A DNA stretch of 64,000 nucleotides from Geobacillus thermoleovorans (GCF_001610955.1 NZ_CP014335.1:1963001-2027000); one strand, 5' to 3'; positions 24,852 through 34,736 are shown, numbered from the stretch's first letter. Made by a program: numbers and translations. The notes: generated by a model from the letters alone, not told the origin.

Positions 24852-26147
24852 CTAGAAGAATAATTGGGCAAGTATTTTAATAATAGGCCCGAGAATAAAC
24901 ATATCCGAGTCAGCTGCCCACATAGCTGTGTCAGGGATTGTACTCGATATTAAAAACTTCACCATGATGTACTGCCCCCATGCCACCACTGTTGCGGTCA
25001 TAAATCCGCCTAACAAGGCGCCTCTTACACCACCAGTCGCATTGCCAAAAACTCCTGCTGTCGCGGCATGGAAGAATAGAACGATCATCGTTGGTACAAA
25101 TACGTAACCAACAGTATTTCCGATAATAACAAGCCAAATTAATGCTCCTGCGAACGCACCTAAAAATCCTAATATTACCGCGTTTGGAGCATAAGGGAAA
25201 ACAATCGGACAATCGAGAGCCGGCTTCGCTCCTGGCACAAGCTTGGTCGCAATACCGTTAAAAGCCGGAACAATTTCGCCAATAAACATCCGAACTCCCA
25301 TTAGTACAACAGCAATTCCCGCGGCAAACGTAAAGGATTGAACGATCGAATAGATAATAAAGTTTTGATTTCCTGCTTTCTTTATTAATTCCTCCGCTCC
25401 TGGAGTTCCTTTTAGAGAAACAATGATTGCACCTACTAAAAATAACGTTCCCATCGTTAGTGCAGTAATGACATTAGAATCCCTTAAAAACTCCAACCCT
25501 TTTGGAAGTTTGATCTTTTCTGAATCATTCTCTTTATTACCAAGTACTTTACCGGCCAGTGCCCCAATCAACGCAACAGATGCAGATGTATGCCCTAAAG
25601 CAATATTATCGTTGCCCGTAATTTTCCGCATAAATGGTTGTGTAAGCGCTGGCTGTAATGTCCAATAGAGACCCATAATAATAGATAGAAAGATAACAAG
25701 TTTCCAAAATGACACATCTCCAACTGTATGAATAACAATACCGGCAAAAACGGTCGTTGTCCAAAACATCATATGTCCAGTCAGATAAATGTATTTGAAT
25801 TTGGTCAATCTGGCTAGCAAGACGTTAATTAAAAACCCTATTGTCATGGCTAAAGTTACCGCACTTCCGTATTTCGCGTTAAATCCTTCCTGCCCTATAA
25901 ACTTACCTAACGATTCCGACTTTAAATTAAATACTTCTTTCCACATAGGTTCAAAAACGGTCAAAGAATCTACTATAACGCCAGCACCAGCGCCAATAAT
26001 TAGAAACCCGATGACAGCCTTAAATGTGCCGCTGATAATTTGATTGGTTTTTTTCTTCTGTAATAGCAAACCAATAAATACAATGAAACCTAGCAATATA
26101 GCCGGCGTTCCAAACACATTGGCAGCAATCCACTTAATGATTTCCAT
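24852..26147 (-). CDS. PTS EIIC component, UlaA/SgaT (ascorbate-type) family
   Basis: 431 aa, about 10-11 membrane helices. Opens MEIIKWIAANVFGTPAILLGFIVFIGLLLQKK, with GTFKAVIGFLIIGAGAGVIVDSL and the substrate-core region PVF-like CPIVFPYAPNAVILGFLGAFAGA, all typical of the ascorbate permease family. It transports and phosphorylates a sugar acid or lactone with EIIA and EIIB. The EIIC is in its usual order after EIIB. Followed by the IS110 relic, then the catabolic genes. The ligand need not be ascorbate: the set lacks a UlaG-type lactonase and UlaD/E/F. Confidence 0.88.
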   Translation of the reverse strand: MEIIKWIAANVFGTPAILLGFIVFIGLLLQKKKTNQIISGTFKAVIGFLIIGAGAGVIVDSLTVFEPMWKEVFNLKSESLGKFIGQEGFNAKYGSAVTLAMTIGFLINVLLARLTKFKYIYLTGHMMFWTTTVFAGIVIHTVGDVSFWKLVIFLSIIMGLYWTLQPALTQPFMRKITGNDNIALGHTSASVALIGALAGKVLGNKENDSEKIKLPKGLEFLRDSNVITALTMGTLFLVGAIIVSLKGTPGAEELIKKAGNQNFIIYSIVQSFTFAAGIAVVLMGVRMFIGEIVPAFNGIATKLVPGAKPALDCPIVFPYAPNAVILGFLGAFAGALIWLVIIGNTVGYVFVPTMIVLFFHAATAGVFGNATGGVRGALLGGFMTATVVAWGQYIMVKFLISSTIPDTAMWAADSDMFILGPIIKILAQLFF

Positions 26148-26174
26148 TGGCCATCTCTCCTAATATGAAGATTA

Positions 26175-26441
26175 TTATTTTAAATTCTCCTCTAAGGCAT
26201 TTTTAATTTCCACTCGATCAAAATAGTTATTCACAATAATGATCTTCGCGTTTACACCAGCTAAAGAATCAGCCAATTCCTTGTTGGTCACGATAAAATC
26301 TACATCCATGCTTGATGCAGTAGATACATCCGTATGTTCTACATCTGCCGCAATTCCTAGTTCAGACAAAACTTGTTCCACATTCATTCTTAAAATTAAA
26401 CTCGTTCCCTGTCCTAGACCACAAACACATAATAACTTCAT
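26175..26441 (-). CDS. PTS EIIB component, lactose/cellobiose-galactitol/ascorbate type
   Basis: 88 aa. LLCVCGLGQGTSLILRMNVEQVLSELG carries the phosphocysteine (CGLGQGTS; the C-x-x-G-x-G-T-S loop) near residue 5-7. The rest (VDFIVTNKELADSL, IIIVNNYFDRVEIKNAL) fits the EIIB fold. Cytoplasmic. Its start overlaps the EIIA stop by 4 nt. Confidence 0.88.
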   Translation of the reverse strand: MKLLCVCGLGQGTSLILRMNVEQVLSELGIAADVEHTDVSTASSMDVDFIVTNKELADSLAGVNAKIIIVNNYFDRVEIKNALEENLK

Positions 26442-26881
26442 GCTCCCACTCCTCTAATAAAATTTTCAATTTCCTCATATGTCTTTGCGTGGATCATCTT
26501 TTCGATTGTCTCTTTATTTCCTAACAATACCATTAACTTTTTTAAAATTTCCAAGTGTTCATCATTATTAGAAGCTCCAAGAGCTAACACAAGCTTGACA
26601 GGATCGTTTGGTTTGTTTCCGAATTCGATCGGTTCTGCCAACTGTACAAGCGATACTGACGCTTCTTTCACTCCATCTTCCGGTCTTGCATGCGGCAAAG
26701 CTACTTGCGGTGCTAAAACAAAATATGGTCCATTATTTTTATACGATTCCACCATCGCCTCTATATAAGAATGATCGACATGATTTTGATCAGCAAGTAA
26801 TTGTCCCGCTTTCCTAATAGCTTCTTCAGGTGTATTAGCTTTTACATTCAATGCTACTAGGTTTGGTTCTAAAAACTTCAT
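26438..26881 (-). CDS. PTS EIIA component (mannitol/fructose type)
   Basis: 147 aa. The phosphohistidine motif is PQVALPHARPEDGVKEASVSLVQL (His near 64), with the family tail LEILKKLMVLLGNKETIEKM. Ribosome site AAAGGAG precedes ATG 26881. The gene begins 47 nt inside the 3' end of the regulator gene, an unusually long overlap that suggests coupling. Confidence 0.88.
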   Translation of the reverse strand: MKFLEPNLVALNVKANTPEEAIRKAGQLLADQNHVDHSYIEAMVESYKNNGPYFVLAPQVALPHARPEDGVKEASVSLVQLAEPIEFGNKPNDPVKLVLALGASNNDEHLEILKKLMVLLGNKETIEKMIHAKTYEEIENFIRGVGA

Positions 26882-29021
26882 GACTAATCTCCTTTTTGTT
26901 ATCCTCGCTCATTTTCTTTTTTAAATACGACCATATTTCTTCAGGCGTATAACATCGAATTAACTCTTGGACAAATTCAGATGACTGAAAGCACTCCGAC
27001 AATGTTGATAATGCATGAAGATGAATTTCTGGATCTACTGATGCCAAAACAAAGATTAATTGAACATCATGTTCTTTTTTTTCCGAAAAAGAAACCGGCT
27101 CTTTCAGCACCAACAAACTAATCCCTGGCTTTTTCACCCCTTCGTCCGGCTTTCCGTGAGGAAGTGCTACTTTCGGCGCGATGATGATGTACGGTCCCAA
27201 ATTTTTAATATGATTGATCATCCCAACAACATATTGCTGCGTTATTCTACCGGTTTGTAAAAGCGGTTTAGAGGCGAGCTCTATTGCATGCTCCCAACTT
27301 TCCACTTTCGTAGCAATTTGAATATATTCTAGTGAAAGCAGATCAAGTAAGCCCGGTTTTCTCGTCCAATTTTTTGGAATAGAAGGCTTATAAAAGTATT
27401 CCTTTAATGCGGTCATTAGTGCTTGTTCATCTTTTATATCAGCGTATTGCTTAATGATTCCCAAAATCGCTTCTGGGGAATATTTTGTATTCTGTGATGC
27501 GCTTTCGCCAAATAAAGCATGAACCTTTTTTAATAGCGTTTCTTTTTCTTGATCCGTTAAAATCGGATTAACGACGAATACAGGGTGCTTTTTCTTAGAA
27601 ACCGGAATAGTCGAAACAGCAAAATCAATGTCATGAAAATCCCTTTGCTCGTAATCTCTTACAGAAATGGTTTCCACAAAGTCAACGGTTGAAAATAATC
27701 CTTCCAACTGTTTTCGTAAAATGGTTGAAGTACCGATGCCGCTCGCGCAAATAAGAATGGCGCGTTTCCGTTCTTTTGGCTGAATTCCTTCTTTACGCAA
27801 CCATCCTCCAAAATGTATGGCAATTAACGCTACCTCCTCATCGCTAACTTTCTTGCCGATAGCGTTTTCAAAATGATGAATCACCTTTTTTGTAATTAAG
27901 AAAAGATCTTTATATTTTGTCTTAATTAACTCAATCATCGGATTTTCCACTTGTAAGCCATATTTAATTCTGTAATAGGCAGGCTTTAAATGTAAAAGCA
28001 AGTTTTCTTCAACTGCTTTCCTGTTTGGAAACGTAATACATGTAAAAGCTTGAAATTCTGCAACCATTTTTTGCACAATATTTTGTAGATTCTTATAATC
28101 ATCATGACTTTGCAGAGAATTTCCAGAATATTGGACTTTGCTGCTTAATAAATGAGTAGCCAAATAGTAAACTTCATCATCTGGAATAGAAGTTTGAAAG
28201 ATGGATTCCAACTTGCTTCTTGCTGTTTGTGCTGCTTCAAATTCTTTCGTTTGCTGGATCACTTCCTTTTCCACCGGATCAAAGTCGATTTTTTTACCTT
28301 GGACGATTCGCTTTCCAAATAACCAAAAGCGTAGAGCCAAGTGGTACAAAACATCATCTGCAAACTGTATATTTAAATTCTTTTCACATTCATTTAAGAC
28401 ATCGAGTATATTTCTTAGCTCACTTAAAACTGTAGTTGACTCATCCTCATCATGGATCAACAGGCGTTTTAAATTAGCTAAAACCGTTTGCCAATTTTGC
28501 TGGTGTGGAATAACAAGGGATAAGTAATATACGATCGCTCTTCGTTTATCTTCTTCCTTTCCCTTTATTACATAGCCAGTGTAGCGGGTAAAACAAAGGG
28601 TTAATTGGAAACTGTTCAACTGTGCACGCAATTTCTTTAAATCTTTAATGGTCGTATTTCTACTCACTTTTGTTTTTTCTGATAAATCTTTCAGGAAATG
28701 TGGTGGTTCCTCTACTAATAAATGGATTGCAAGCCGCGCCAACCTTTCTTTCTTAGAATATGCGTAATTCCATGCCTCTGAATTTTTTAATTTTTCGAGA
28801 ATAGCTTGTTTCGTCCGTTCTGTTATATAAAAGCCTGAAGTCCGAACATATTTCACTTCATCAAGATGGTTGATCTTTAACCAATAGTTAATCTTTTCTA
28901 TATCGTAATAAACCGTTCGTCTGGATATATTAAACTTTTTGATCAACTCCTTTACTGATAGATAACCATCGCGCCTTACCAACTCTTGTAATATCGCAGT
29001 ACTGCGTTCATCAAGCGACAT
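26835..29021 (-). CDS. PRD-domain transcription regulator with EIIB- and EIIA-like domains
   Basis: 728 aa. Domains in order: N-terminal helix-turn-helix pair (LQELVRRDGYLSVKELIKKFNISRRTVYYDIEKINYW, and a second at KERLARLAIHLLVEEPPHFLKDLSEKTKVSRNTTIKDLKKL); PRD1 (about 190-290) and PRD2 (about 300-400, with AIHFGGWL); an EIIB-gat-like domain (RAILICASGIGTSTILRKQLEGLF, cysteine present); and a C-terminal EIIA domain (APKVALPHGKPDEGVKKPG, phospho-His). Such MtlR-type activators respond to PTS phosphorylation. Start ATG 29021 follows AGGGGGT with 6 nt spacing; the frame extends to 29078 without a site. It heads the operon and so controls EIIA-EIIB-EIIC and the catabolic genes. Confidence 0.9.
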   Translation of the reverse strand: MSLDERSTAILQELVRRDGYLSVKELIKKFNISRRTVYYDIEKINYWLKINHLDEVKYVRTSGFYITERTKQAILEKLKNSEAWNYAYSKKERLARLAIHLLVEEPPHFLKDLSEKTKVSRNTTIKDLKKLRAQLNSFQLTLCFTRYTGYVIKGKEEDKRRAIVYYLSLVIPHQQNWQTVLANLKRLLIHDEDESTTVLSELRNILDVLNECEKNLNIQFADDVLYHLALRFWLFGKRIVQGKKIDFDPVEKEVIQQTKEFEAAQTARSKLESIFQTSIPDDEVYYLATHLLSSKVQYSGNSLQSHDDYKNLQNIVQKMVAEFQAFTCITFPNRKAVEENLLLHLKPAYYRIKYGLQVENPMIELIKTKYKDLFLITKKVIHHFENAIGKKVSDEEVALIAIHFGGWLRKEGIQPKERKRAILICASGIGTSTILRKQLEGLFSTVDFVETISVRDYEQRDFHDIDFAVSTIPVSKKKHPVFVVNPILTDQEKETLLKKVHALFGESASQNTKYSPEAILGIIKQYADIKDEQALMTALKEYFYKPSIPKNWTRKPGLLDLLSLEYIQIATKVESWEHAIELASKPLLQTGRITQQYVVGMINHIKNLGPYIIIAPKVALPHGKPDEGVKKPGISLLVLKEPVSFSEKKEHDVQLIFVLASVDPEIHLHALSTLSECFQSSEFVQELIRCYTPEEIWSYLKKKMSEDNKKEISHEVFRTKPSSIECKS

Positions 29022-29205
29022 CGCCAGACCCCCTGCACAATTGTGCAAAATCGGATTGGTCTTAAAAATATTTAGCAATTGCTTAATTTCATTTTATTAG
29101 AAAGCACTCTCAATTATAAGGCCAAATTTCCCACACTATGTTTGTGCAAAACTGTACGAAAAGTACCCTAATCCCAATTTTCATTATTCTGTATCTAACT
29201 ATATA

Positions 29206-29392
29206 CATGCTCATTGAAAAGTTAACATGCAACGCATAAGCGGTGCCCACTCCGGTTATACTGCCCCTAATGAAAACCATGGAAAAGAGCGGAATCATCC
29301 ATGAAACGTCTCAGAAACGTCTAACCATCACCAACGATCACGGATGGATACCACAGACACTTCGCAAGCAGGAACGGAAAATCAAAAACGCG
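29206..29392 (+). mobile_element. IS630 end fragment (relic)
   Basis: CATGCTCATTGAAAAGTTAAC and the following GCGGTGCCCACTCCGG repeat the right end of the IS630 element at 31074-32416. The next bases read ATGAAACGTCT, then GATCACGGATGGATACC, matching the transposase start MKRLKITHDHGW, but frameshifts break it within 30 codons. The downstream part is replaced by IstA-type sequence. The gap 29022-29205 before it holds the PTS regulator promoter but no gene. Confidence 0.7.
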
Positions 29393-29760
29393 GAAAGAGA
29401 TGTTCACCGAGTGGGAGGCCAAACCCTAGGTTGTCGAGTTATTCCCGATACCGGGCGTACTTGCCAGAAGCGATCCAAACATATTTGACTGGACCCCATC
29501 CTCAGGCGGCTTCCTGCCTGAAAGGGCTACGAACGCTCTTGGATCGGCACACCCTTTATGAGATTGCCCAGTGGCTTGACGAGAACCAGCGATGAGACTT
29601 GGCTCCTCATGAAATCGGGGTGTTAATGGAAGCCAGGCAACCCCATTATTCGGCCAAGCGGGAAAGCAACCTATCCCCCTTCCGTTCTCGTTAATCATGA
29701 AACGGACTCAACGGTGTATGATCAACGTCTTCATCCCGTACGGAAAGGGGGGGCGAGGGA
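29393..29760 (+). mobile_element. Decayed IstA (IS21 transposase) C-terminus
   Basis: The text MFTEWEAKP, then SYSRYRAYLPEAIQTYLTGP, LKGLRTLLDRHTLYEIAQWLDENQR and DLAPHEIGVLMEA closely match residues 380-490 of istA at 13003-14508. A TAG and a TGA interrupt it and a frameshift occurs near 29430. It ends around YDQRLHPVRKGG. 29761-30016 holds nothing I can identify. Confidence 0.75.
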
Positions 29761-30016
29761 TTATATTATTGATTGTTCGTATCGTTTCCCGAATTCCAAA
29801 GCAAAAAGCAATAGCCTCGACCATTCAAACGCCACGGTTTCGATCTCTGTCAATCTTTAAGCACATTCGAATCAGCCGTCTCGCTGTCCCCCATTGTTTA
29901 CAGAATCCTAACCATTTAAGCCCTTTTCAAAAGACTCGAAAGGTATTCGCATAAGCACTTCTTTACGTTTTTCATATATATTAAAAACACTCCTCATCTA
30001 AGGAGGTGTAAGCTCG

Positions 30017-31071
30017 TTGATCACCATCAGCCTTTGTATGATTGTCAAATAATGAAGAAGATGTCCTTGCCCGATGCTTAGATAGCGTTCAAAATCTAGT
30101 CGACGAGATCATTATTGTTGATACAGGATCCACCGATCGAACAAAAGAAATTGCTCGACATTATACCACGCGAATTATTGACTTTCCTTGGAATGATGAT
30201 TTTTCCGCAGCGAGAAACTTTTCGTTTTCCCATGCTACAATGGATTATATTTTTTGGTTAGACGCCGATGATGTGTTATGGAAAGAAGACCAAGAAAAAT
30301 TCCTCACGTTGAAGCATACCCTTCCTTCTGATGTCGATTCGGTGACCATGGTCTACAGCCTTGCGCGGGATGAACATGGAACAACCATCTCCAGCGTCCG
30401 TCGCAATCGTCTGGTCAAGCGCTCCAATCATTTCAAATGGCATGGTATGGTTCATGAATACTTGGAAGTATGGGGAACGATTCTCAACAGTGACATCACC
30501 GTGATCCATAACCCGGTCCATCATCATTCCGATCGAAACTTAAACATTTACGAGAAGCAGTTAGCTCAAGGCAAAGAATTTTCACCTAGAGATTTGTTTT
30601 ACTTTGCAAATGAATTATTTGACCATCAACAATACGAATGGGCCATTCAATATTATGAACAATTTTTACAAACGAAAAAAGGCTGGGTGGAAGATTTCAT
30701 TGCGGCCTGTGGAAAGCTAGCCGACTGTTTTTATGCGCTTGGCAATTAGGAACAAGTGTTCGATATGTATACCAGCCATTTGAATACGATTCTCCCCGCG
30801 CTGAATTTTGCTGCCGCCTAGGCTACTATTTTCTCCAACGCAAACAATATCGACTCGCTGCGTTTTGGTATCATTTAGCCACTCAACTAACGATGCCATC
30901 GGACAGTTGGGGATTTTTTCATCACGCTTGTTGGACGTGGCTTCCCCATTTGCAGCTCGGTGTATGTTACGCCTATTTAGGCGAGTATGAACTAGCATAC
31001 AAACATAATGAGAAAGCTAGGGAGTATGTACCCAATCATCCTGACGTATTGCACAATAAATGTTTTTTATA
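30017..31071 (+). pseudogene. Family 2 glycosyltransferase with TPR-like tail, frameshifted and cut by IS630
   Basis: AAGGAGGTG precedes TTG 30017: ITISLCMIVK, then a one-base insertion (TAAT), then NNEEDVLARCLDSVQNLVDEIIIVDTGSTDRT and DYIFWLDADDVLW, the GT-A nucleotide and DxD motifs. A CAG-to-TAG change ends the long frame after FYALGN, and a further shift leads to LGYYFLQRKQYRLAAFWYHLA and LGVCYAYLGEYELAYKHNEKAREY, TPR-like repeats. At 31071 the IS630 element begins. Three lesions show a dead gene. Glycosyltransferases of this kind often lie beside collagen-like exosporium genes, as here; a role in glycosylating BclB-type protein is inference. Confidence 0.75.
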
Positions 31072-31073
31072 TA

Positions 31074-32416
31074 AATGCACCTTGAAAAGTTAACTTCTCG
31101 ATTAAGCGGCACACCCCAAGCGCCGCAACACTTCCTCCGGGCGTTCCTGAATGTAGTGGACAAATCGTTGAACCGCTTGAAGGATCTCGTGGCGGTCCCT
31201 GTGAAAGGCATTGGCGATCACCGTATCCTTCAGCCATTTCCACAAACGCTCGATCGGATTGAGTTGCGGTGAATACGGCGGAAGATAAAGGAAGTGAAAA
31301 CACTGCCCTTCTTCCCGTAAAAACTCCTTGACCATCCGGGCATGATGAATCCGGGCATTGTCCAAGACCAACGCGATCAACCGGTTGGGATACCGCTCTT
31401 TGAGCAGGCGCAAGAAGTCCAGGAACGTCGTGGCGTTGGCGGCCTCCGCTTGGTGAACCACGGTGTCCCCATCGTGGACATTCACGGCACCAAATACCAA
31501 AACTGGCATGATGGCCGAATGTCGGCACTTGTTTTTGACGACCGATCTCGGACCAGGTGGATCGCAAGACATGATAGGAGCGGATATGCGTTTCATCGAT
31601 GTATAGAAGGACGGCATCCTCCGTCTCTTTCGTAATCAGTTTTTTTTTTATCAGATCCATTTGCTTTTTGAATTGTGTTTGCCGGTCTGGATCTCCTTTG
31701 ACAAGCGTATACGTAGGGCGAGTCCAAGACAGCCCTTGGCGGTGCAAAAGTTTCCGCAGCGCTTCACGGGACAGGGAGACGCCGTATTGGTTTCGCACAT
31801 AAGACTGCAGAACGTTCGTATTCCAAGCAGAAGCGATATTCCAACCTAGTTGGGCAGGAGTGGTGGTCAACACCAGTTGCTTGATCTCTTCCTGCTGTTC
31901 TTCGGTGAGAAACGGCTGGCGTCCTGGAGGAAAATCCCGATGAAGCAAGAGTTCCAAGCCGCCTTCGTTGAACAGCGACACGTAGTGAGAAACGGTTTGT
32001 CGGCAGACGTTGACCATGGCCGCCACGTCTTTGCCTAAATAGCCTTCCATCACCAGTCGAACGGCCATGACCCGTTGACGGAGAAGGGCGTTTTTGATTT
32101 TCCGTTCTTGTTGGCGAAGTTTCCGTGGCGTCCATCCGTGATCATGGGTAATTTTGAGACGTTTCATCTCACATTTCGCACCCTGAATAAAAATTCGAAA
32201 TAAGCCCGATTTGACCGAATAAAAATTAATTATTTTACAATTTTTGTATAAAAAATTATTTTTATGCGAATATTTGGGTTATTTTTTGTATATTATGCAA
32301 AGGTTGCGAAATATGAGTTTCATAGACGATCTCGCTCCTTTTTCATAGGTTTCCTTAGGAACAGGATAACCGGAGTGTGCACTGCTTATACAAAGGTTAA
32401 CTTTTCAATGAGCATG
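31074..32416 (-). mobile_element. IS630-family element
   Basis: About 1,343 bp between TA dinucleotides (31072-31073 and 32417-32418), as expected for this family. Terminal inverted repeats share TTGAAAAGTTAAC. The single transposase gene is frameshifted (see next entry). Inserted between the glycosyltransferase remnant and the collagen-like gene. A relic of the same right end lies at 29206. Confidence 0.8.
31102..32167 (-). pseudogene. IS630 transposase, split by a frameshift
   Basis: Frame 1 starts at ATG 32167: MKRLKITHDHGWTPRKLRQQ, a helix-turn-helix (VVMEGYLGKDVAAMVNVCRQTVSHYVSLF-like region) and the first Asp (VLLYIDETHIRSY). Near 31500 sense shifts to a second frame, VLVFGAVNVHDGDTVVHQAE, with LVLDNARIHHARMVKEFL (second Asp) and YSPQLNPIERLWKWLKDTV (Glu). 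All three catalytic residues remain. Either programmed frameshifting or a one-base insertion explains the split; there is no long A tract at the join, so mutation is likelier. Confidence 0.75.
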
Positions 32417-32501
32417 TATATAGAATCCATTCTTTCTGTCAAAAGCACGTTCCATCAAACCAGTGAATAGACAATCTTTAAATCGAAAGGAGGTTTTACA
32501 A

Positions 32502-33136
32502 TTGTCCGATCGCCATCCTATTCGTGTAAAATGTCTTTCCCCTTTATGCGGCTCCCAGCCACCCATCGTTAAGGTATACACTGGACCGACTGGACCCACA
32601 GGGCCAACCGGACCTACTGACCGGCAGGGAACGGCGCAATCATCCCCTTCGCTTCAGGAACAACAATTACTCTGGCAACAACAGCAGTAGGTTTGGCAGA
32701 TACAGCTAGCTTAATTGGGGTTGGAAATTCAGCTTCGAGCATTAGCCTAATCGGAAACACCATTAACTTGGGCGGTGTATCCAACTTTTCATTTACTGTT
32801 CCACGCAATGGAATCATTACAGCTGTAGCAGCCAACTTTTCTGCCACCACGGGCACAGCGCTTTTAGGAACCGCTACTATCCGAGCTCAACTATACATTT
32901 CCACCTCTCCTTCTAGCAACATATTCACCGCCATCCCAAGCACTTTAGTCACGTTAAACCCAACTATCACATTTCCAATCTCCTTACTGCAAAACGCTAG
33001 CGGAATCATGACAGGGTTAAACGTGCCTGTCAATGCAGGCGATCGCTTGCTCATGGTGTTTTCAGTCACTACTTCCGGTCTCTCTATTGTCTCATCGATC
33101 ACGGGATATGCTAGTGCGGGAGTGGCCATTAGCTAG
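32502..33136 (+). pseudogene. Collagen-like exosporium protein, BclB type, frameshifted in the collagen tract
   Basis: AAAGGAGG at 32486-32493 precedes TTG 32502, giving LSDRHPIRVKCLSPLCGSQPP, then YTGPTGPTGPTGPT (Gly-Pro-Thr repeats). A one-base loss near 32620 (ACTG-ACCGG where ACTGGACCGG is expected) shifts out of GNGAIIPFASGTTITLATTAVG, the start of the BclB C-terminal beta domain. That domain then runs in another frame: SASSISLIGNTINLGGVSNFSF through FSVTTSGLSIVSSITGYASAGV to the stop at 33134-33136. Restored, the protein is about 211 aa. BclB-like proteins decorate the spore surface. The frameshift lies in the repeat tract, so slipped-strand phase variation is conceivable. Confidence 0.8.
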
Positions 33137-33144
33137 CCGCAACG

Positions 33145-33310
33145 AACGATGTAAATGCAATCATATTTAGCATTTGTCGCTTTTACAGAGCGATTTGATC
33201 GACTGCCCGGCGACCGAACAACGCCGCTTCCAGACCTATGTATGGGTCTGTGAAACGGACGGTTGTTTGGTCTTTCGTCACGCTAAGGCGTGACGAAGGC
33301 AAACCTCACT
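33145..33310. mobile_element. IS110-type 3' end remnant
   Basis: Matches the 3' end of the relic at 24245-24420: GCGACCGAACAACGC, the near-palindrome CGTCACGCTAAGGCGTGACG and GAAGGCAA. No transposase code is left. 33311-33451 is featureless apart from the terminator that follows. Confidence 0.6.
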
Positions 33311-33451
33311 CTCTATTGCGCAAAATATAAGCATCTTTGGCCCCAATTAGTTCTTAAGCAACCCACGAACTTCCTCTTTTTGTTTGCGCAATTCGATGGT
33401 GAAAAAGCGCAGAACATCACCAAGCGGGAAACAGAGGATCGAAAACAATAA

Positions 33452-33493
33452 GCGGGCGGCTTCACATGAAAACCAACGTGAAAATCCGCCCGC
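33452..33493 (-). terminator. Intrinsic terminator of trpB
   Basis: CGGGCGG (33453-33459) pairs with CCGCCCG (33486-33492) with an inner TTCAC/GTGAA stem. T-rich bases follow in the leftward direction (TTATTGTTTTC). It lies 10 nt past the trpB stop. Confidence 0.75.
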
Positions 33494-33502
33494 CTTCTCC
33501 CT

Positions 33503-34666
33503 TTATGACTGTAACATTGAAAACACTTGCTCGACGTCTTTATCCCCGCGGCCTGATAGGTTCACAATGATGATGTGATCTTTGCTTAATGTCGGCGCGA
33601 GTTTGATAGCGTATGCCACCGCATGGGCGCTCTCGAGCGCTGGGATAATCCCTTCCGTCTTGGACAGCAGTTGAAACGCCTCAAGCACCTCTTCGTTCGT
33701 GACCGTGTAATATTCCGCACGCCCGGACACTTTCAAGTAGCTATGTTCCGGACCAATGCCCGGATAATCGAGCCCAGCGGCAATCGAGTATGTCGGCTGC
33801 GGGTTTCCGTTTTCATCAAGCAACACGAGACACTTGAATCCGTGAAGAACCGCCGGAACCCCTTTCGTCAACGTCGCCGCTTTCTCCGGCTCGACACCGA
33901 TGAGCCGCACGCTTGGTTCATCCAAATAATGGGCGAACGCTCCGATCGCGTTGCTTCCCCCGCCAACGCAGGCTACCACCGCATCTGGAAGCCGCCCTTC
34001 CTTCTCGACAATTTGCCGCTTGCTTTCTTCGCTAATGACCGACTGAAAATGTTTCACCATCGACGGATACGGATGCGGACCAACCGCCGAACCAAGCAAG
34101 TAAAACGTAGTTTTATAGTTTTGTACAAGATCGTTCAGCGCCTCGTCCACGGCATCCTTCAACCGCCCTTGCCCTTTCGAGACCGGCACGACTTTCGCCC
34201 CTAACAGCTCCATGCGGAACACATTGAGCGCCTGGCGCTTCGTATCTTCTTCCCCCATATAAATGGTGCAGTCCATGCCAAACATGGCGCATGCGGTAGC
34301 GGTCGCCACCCCGTGCTGGCCTGCACCCGTTTCCGCAATCACCCGCTTCGCGCCCATCCGCTTCGCCAACAAAATTTGCCCGATGACGTTGTTGATTTTA
34401 TGCGAACCGGTATGGTTTAAATCCTCACGTTTCAAATAAATCTTTGCCCCGCCGAGCCGCTCCGTCAACCGCGCCGCAAACGTCAGCGGACTCTCACGGC
34501 CGACATACTCCCGCAAGTAGGTTCGAAACTCCTCATTGAATTCTGGGTCATCCTTATATTTCAGAAACTGCTCTTCCAAATAGTCAAGCACTTCCTGCAG
34601 TTCAGGCGGAACGAAGCTGCCGCCAAACTCGCCGAAATAGCCTTTCTTTTCCTGTGCTACACTCAT
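33503..34666 (-). CDS. trpB: Tryptophan synthase beta subunit, standalone
   Basis: 387 aa; PLP enzyme joining indole and serine to tryptophan. The PLP lysine is in [19 protein letters not shown] (about 81-99), the catalytic Glu in [17 protein letters not shown], and the phosphate loop is [21 protein letters not shown] and ESAHAVAYA are standard. The C-terminus [10 protein letters not shown] is complete. It is of the TrpB1 type (contains the alpha-communication region GKGQG.. to PHPYPS). No trpA, trpC or other trp gene is next to it: it has its own promoter (34708-34736) and terminator. Either the trp operon lies elsewhere with another trpB, or this is an indole-salvage copy. Confidence 0.93.
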   Translation of the reverse strand: MSVAQEKKGYFGEFGGSFVPPELQEVLDYLEEQFLKYKDDPEFNEEFRTYLREYVGRESPLTFAARLTERLGGAKIYLKREDLNHTGSHKINNVIGQILLAKRMGAKRVIAETGAGQHGVATATACAMFGMDCTIYMGEEDTKRQALNVFRMELLGAKVVPVSKGQGRLKDAVDEALNDLVQNYKTTFYLLGSAVGPHPYPSMVKHFQSVISEESKRQIVEKEGRLPDAVVACVGGGSNAIGAFAHYLDEPSVRLIGVEPEKAATLTKGVPAVLHGFKCLVLLDENGNPQPTYSIAAGLDYPGIGPEHSYLKVSGRAEYYTVTNEEVLEAFQLLSKTEGIIPALESAHAVAYAIKLAPTLSKDHIIIVNLSGRGDKDVEQVFSMLQS

Positions 34667-34707
34667 TGCTCATCTCTCCTCTGCTTTCGGAAAATTGTGA
34701 TAGTAAC

Positions 34708-34736
34708 AGCATAGACTGTTTTGGCAAGTAAGTCAA
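34708..34736 (-). promoter_or_regulatory. Sigma-A promoter of trpB
   Basis: Leftward TTGACT, 17-bp spacer, TATGCT; about 41 bp from the -10 box to the trpB ATG at 34666. No T-box or TRAP-type leader is evident in the short 5' region. Confidence 0.7.
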
